Source: an uncultured Lachnospiraceae bacterium
GTDB taxonomy: Bacteria; Bacillota_A; Clostridia; Lachnospirales; Lachnospiraceae
DNA length: 6,670 nt
Assembly: GCA_910585655.1 (NCBI GenBank)
Contig: CAJUFW010000070.1
Coordinates: forward strand, 7,037 to 13,706
Direction of reading: 5' to 3'
Below, one piece after another: positions 6,093 to 6,670 of this stretch. Both the position numbers and the translations under genes were made by a program. A model generated the notes under the pieces. It did not search any database. It saw nothing but the letters and a program-made list of their open reading frames with translations, and had not been told where the DNA came from. How positions within the stretch are numbered: position 1 is the first letter of the stretch; the number at the start of each line of letters is the position of its first letter.

Positions 6093-6266
6093 AATTTGGA
6101 ATTCTGAAATTTTCTGTAATAGCTTATGCTACTGGATGACACAATCTGCATTAAACGCATATTCATATGATTTATCTAAAAAGAAAAAAATCTCGTTGCA
6201 AAAGCGGCTGTAAAACTGTACTATATAAATAGGGAAGTATGATGGCATAAAATAAGTTATACTAAT
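6093..6266. other. AT-rich gap with no gene seen
   Basis: No reading frame here has a start with a ribosome binding site or a recognisable product. The only content I can support is the candidate promoter at 6196-6224. The change from the richer coding region to this AT-rich stretch may mark the edge of the sugar module. Confidence 0.5.
6196..6224 (+). promoter_or_regulatory. Candidate promoter of the small-protein/GNAT pair
   Basis: TTGCAA (6196-6201) and TACTAT (6219-6224) are 17 bases apart, each matching 4 of 6 consensus bases or better. A second possible -10, TATACT (6258-6263), lies nearer the gene but lacks a good -35. Confidence 0.4.
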
Positions 6267-6281
6267 AAAGGAGATGTTTAT

Positions 6282-6476
6282 ATGGCAACTTCAAGTATCA
6301 CGAAAAATTTTGTTATTTCCGGTGAGAAACAGGTGGAAATGTTTGCTGATGCAATAGAAGCGTCTGCCAATGACCGCCCTGTCCGTATTCCCGTTGCTGC
6401 AAGGTTTGTAAAGGGAGAGGCGGAATTGATAGAGTTTATGGAGAAAAGGGAGAAAGCGAATGGTGGAAACAGATAA
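6282..6476 (+). CDS. Small protein, probable antitoxin of a GNAT toxin-antitoxin pair
   Basis: This 64-residue protein starts at an ATG with a clear AAAGGAG site 8 bases upstream (6267-6273). It begins MATSSITKNFVISGEKQVEM, continues with a probable helix (MFADAIEASAN), a PVRIPVAAR strand-like segment and a charged helix at the end (AELIEFMEKREKAN). No signal peptide or membrane segment is visible. I recall similar small proteins from Clostridia next to acetyltransferase genes. Its stop overlaps the next gene by 17 bases, so translation is probably coupled. A short soluble protein encoded first, overlapping a GNAT-like protein, fits an antitoxin; it lacks an obvious ribbon-helix-helix signature of the TacA/DUF1778 type, so the antitoxin role is inferred from context only. 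Confidence 0.7.
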   Translation: MATSSITKNFVISGEKQVEMFADAIEASANDRPVRIPVAARFVKGEAELIEFMEKREKANGGNR

Positions 6477-6670
6477 ATTTTTAGTTACCAATATCCGCCA
6501 GTACCTTAACAGTGATAATCCAAAGCTCGGAGAGGATAAACTAATTCAGGAACTCTCCGAGTTTTCCTGTCCACAAAATTTGGATATTGAACATTTTTTG
6601 CACAAAAACGCAATAGAATTTACGAAAAAGAACCAATCTGTTACATATCTTGTCTTTTCCTTAGATCGGA
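6460..6670 (+). CDS. GNAT-type acetyltransferase-like protein, N-terminal part (partial at right edge)
   Basis: Seventy codons are visible from the ATG at 6460 (MVETDKFLVTNIRQYLNSDN), in the +1 frame relative to the small gene it overlaps, and open to the edge. The visible part has an N-terminal helical section (LGEDKLIQELSEFSC), then DIEHFLHKNAIEFTKKNQSV and a strand TYLVFSLDR. This order, a helix with IEFTKK followed by a SVTYLVF strand, is what I recall from clostridial GNAT-family acetyltransferases, where the strand opens the acetyl-CoA-binding fold. The acetyl-CoA-binding motif itself (R/Q-x-x-G-x-G/A) would lie beyond the edge, so the call is provisional. If it is a toxin of the TacT/AtaT kind it would acetylate aminoacyl-tRNA. 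No separate ribosome binding site is needed given the overlap, though AAAAGGGAGAAAG lies just upstream. Confidence 0.68.
   Translation, partial: MVETDKFLVTNIRQYLNSDNPKLGEDKLIQELSEFSCPQNLDIEHFLHKNAIEFTKKNQSVTYLVFSLDR

Overview
The window looks like a Gram-positive anaerobe of the Clostridia, most plausibly a gut Lachnospiraceae-type genome. This rests on strong AGGAGG-like ribosome binding sites, AT-rich intergenic stretches, the style of the proteins, and a small-protein/acetyltransferase pair of a type I recall from Clostridia. It is an inference; there is no rRNA or other marker gene.

Layout, left to right. (1) The 5' end of a small coiled-coil protein of unknown function (minus, running off the left edge), with its own promoter and a hairpin-rich leader. 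(2) A LacI-family regulator (minus, 225-1300) whose start codon and DNA-binding domain are separated by a one-base frameshift in a run of six A. (3) Divergent from it, a cytoplasmic sulfatase with a CxPxR active-site motif (plus, 1541-3085). (4) Converging on the sulfatase with a 9-base gap, an AraC-family regulator with an N-terminal cupin-like domain (minus, 3095-4111). (5) Divergent from that, a family 30 glycoside hydrolase (plus, 4508-5992). Between its candidate promoter and its start lie two near-identical 102-base tandem units, each able to form a 28-bp hairpin. Two consecutive intrinsic-terminator-like hairpins follow the gene. (6) After an AT-rich gap, a 64-residue protein overlaps by 17 bases with the start of a protein that resembles GNAT acetyltransferases; together they look like a toxin-antitoxin pair, cut by the right edge.

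Taken together, genes 2-5 look like a small catabolic module for a sulfated glycan or glycoconjugate. The sulfatase would remove sulfate and the GH30 enzyme would cleave a beta-linked sugar, both inside the cell since neither has a signal peptide. Each enzyme gene has a divergent regulator gene next to it. No transporter and no sulfatase-maturating enzyme are in the window, so uptake and formylglycine formation must be encoded elsewhere. The most unusual DNA is the duplicated hairpin leader of the GH30 gene; the most unusual gene is the frameshifted LacI regulator.
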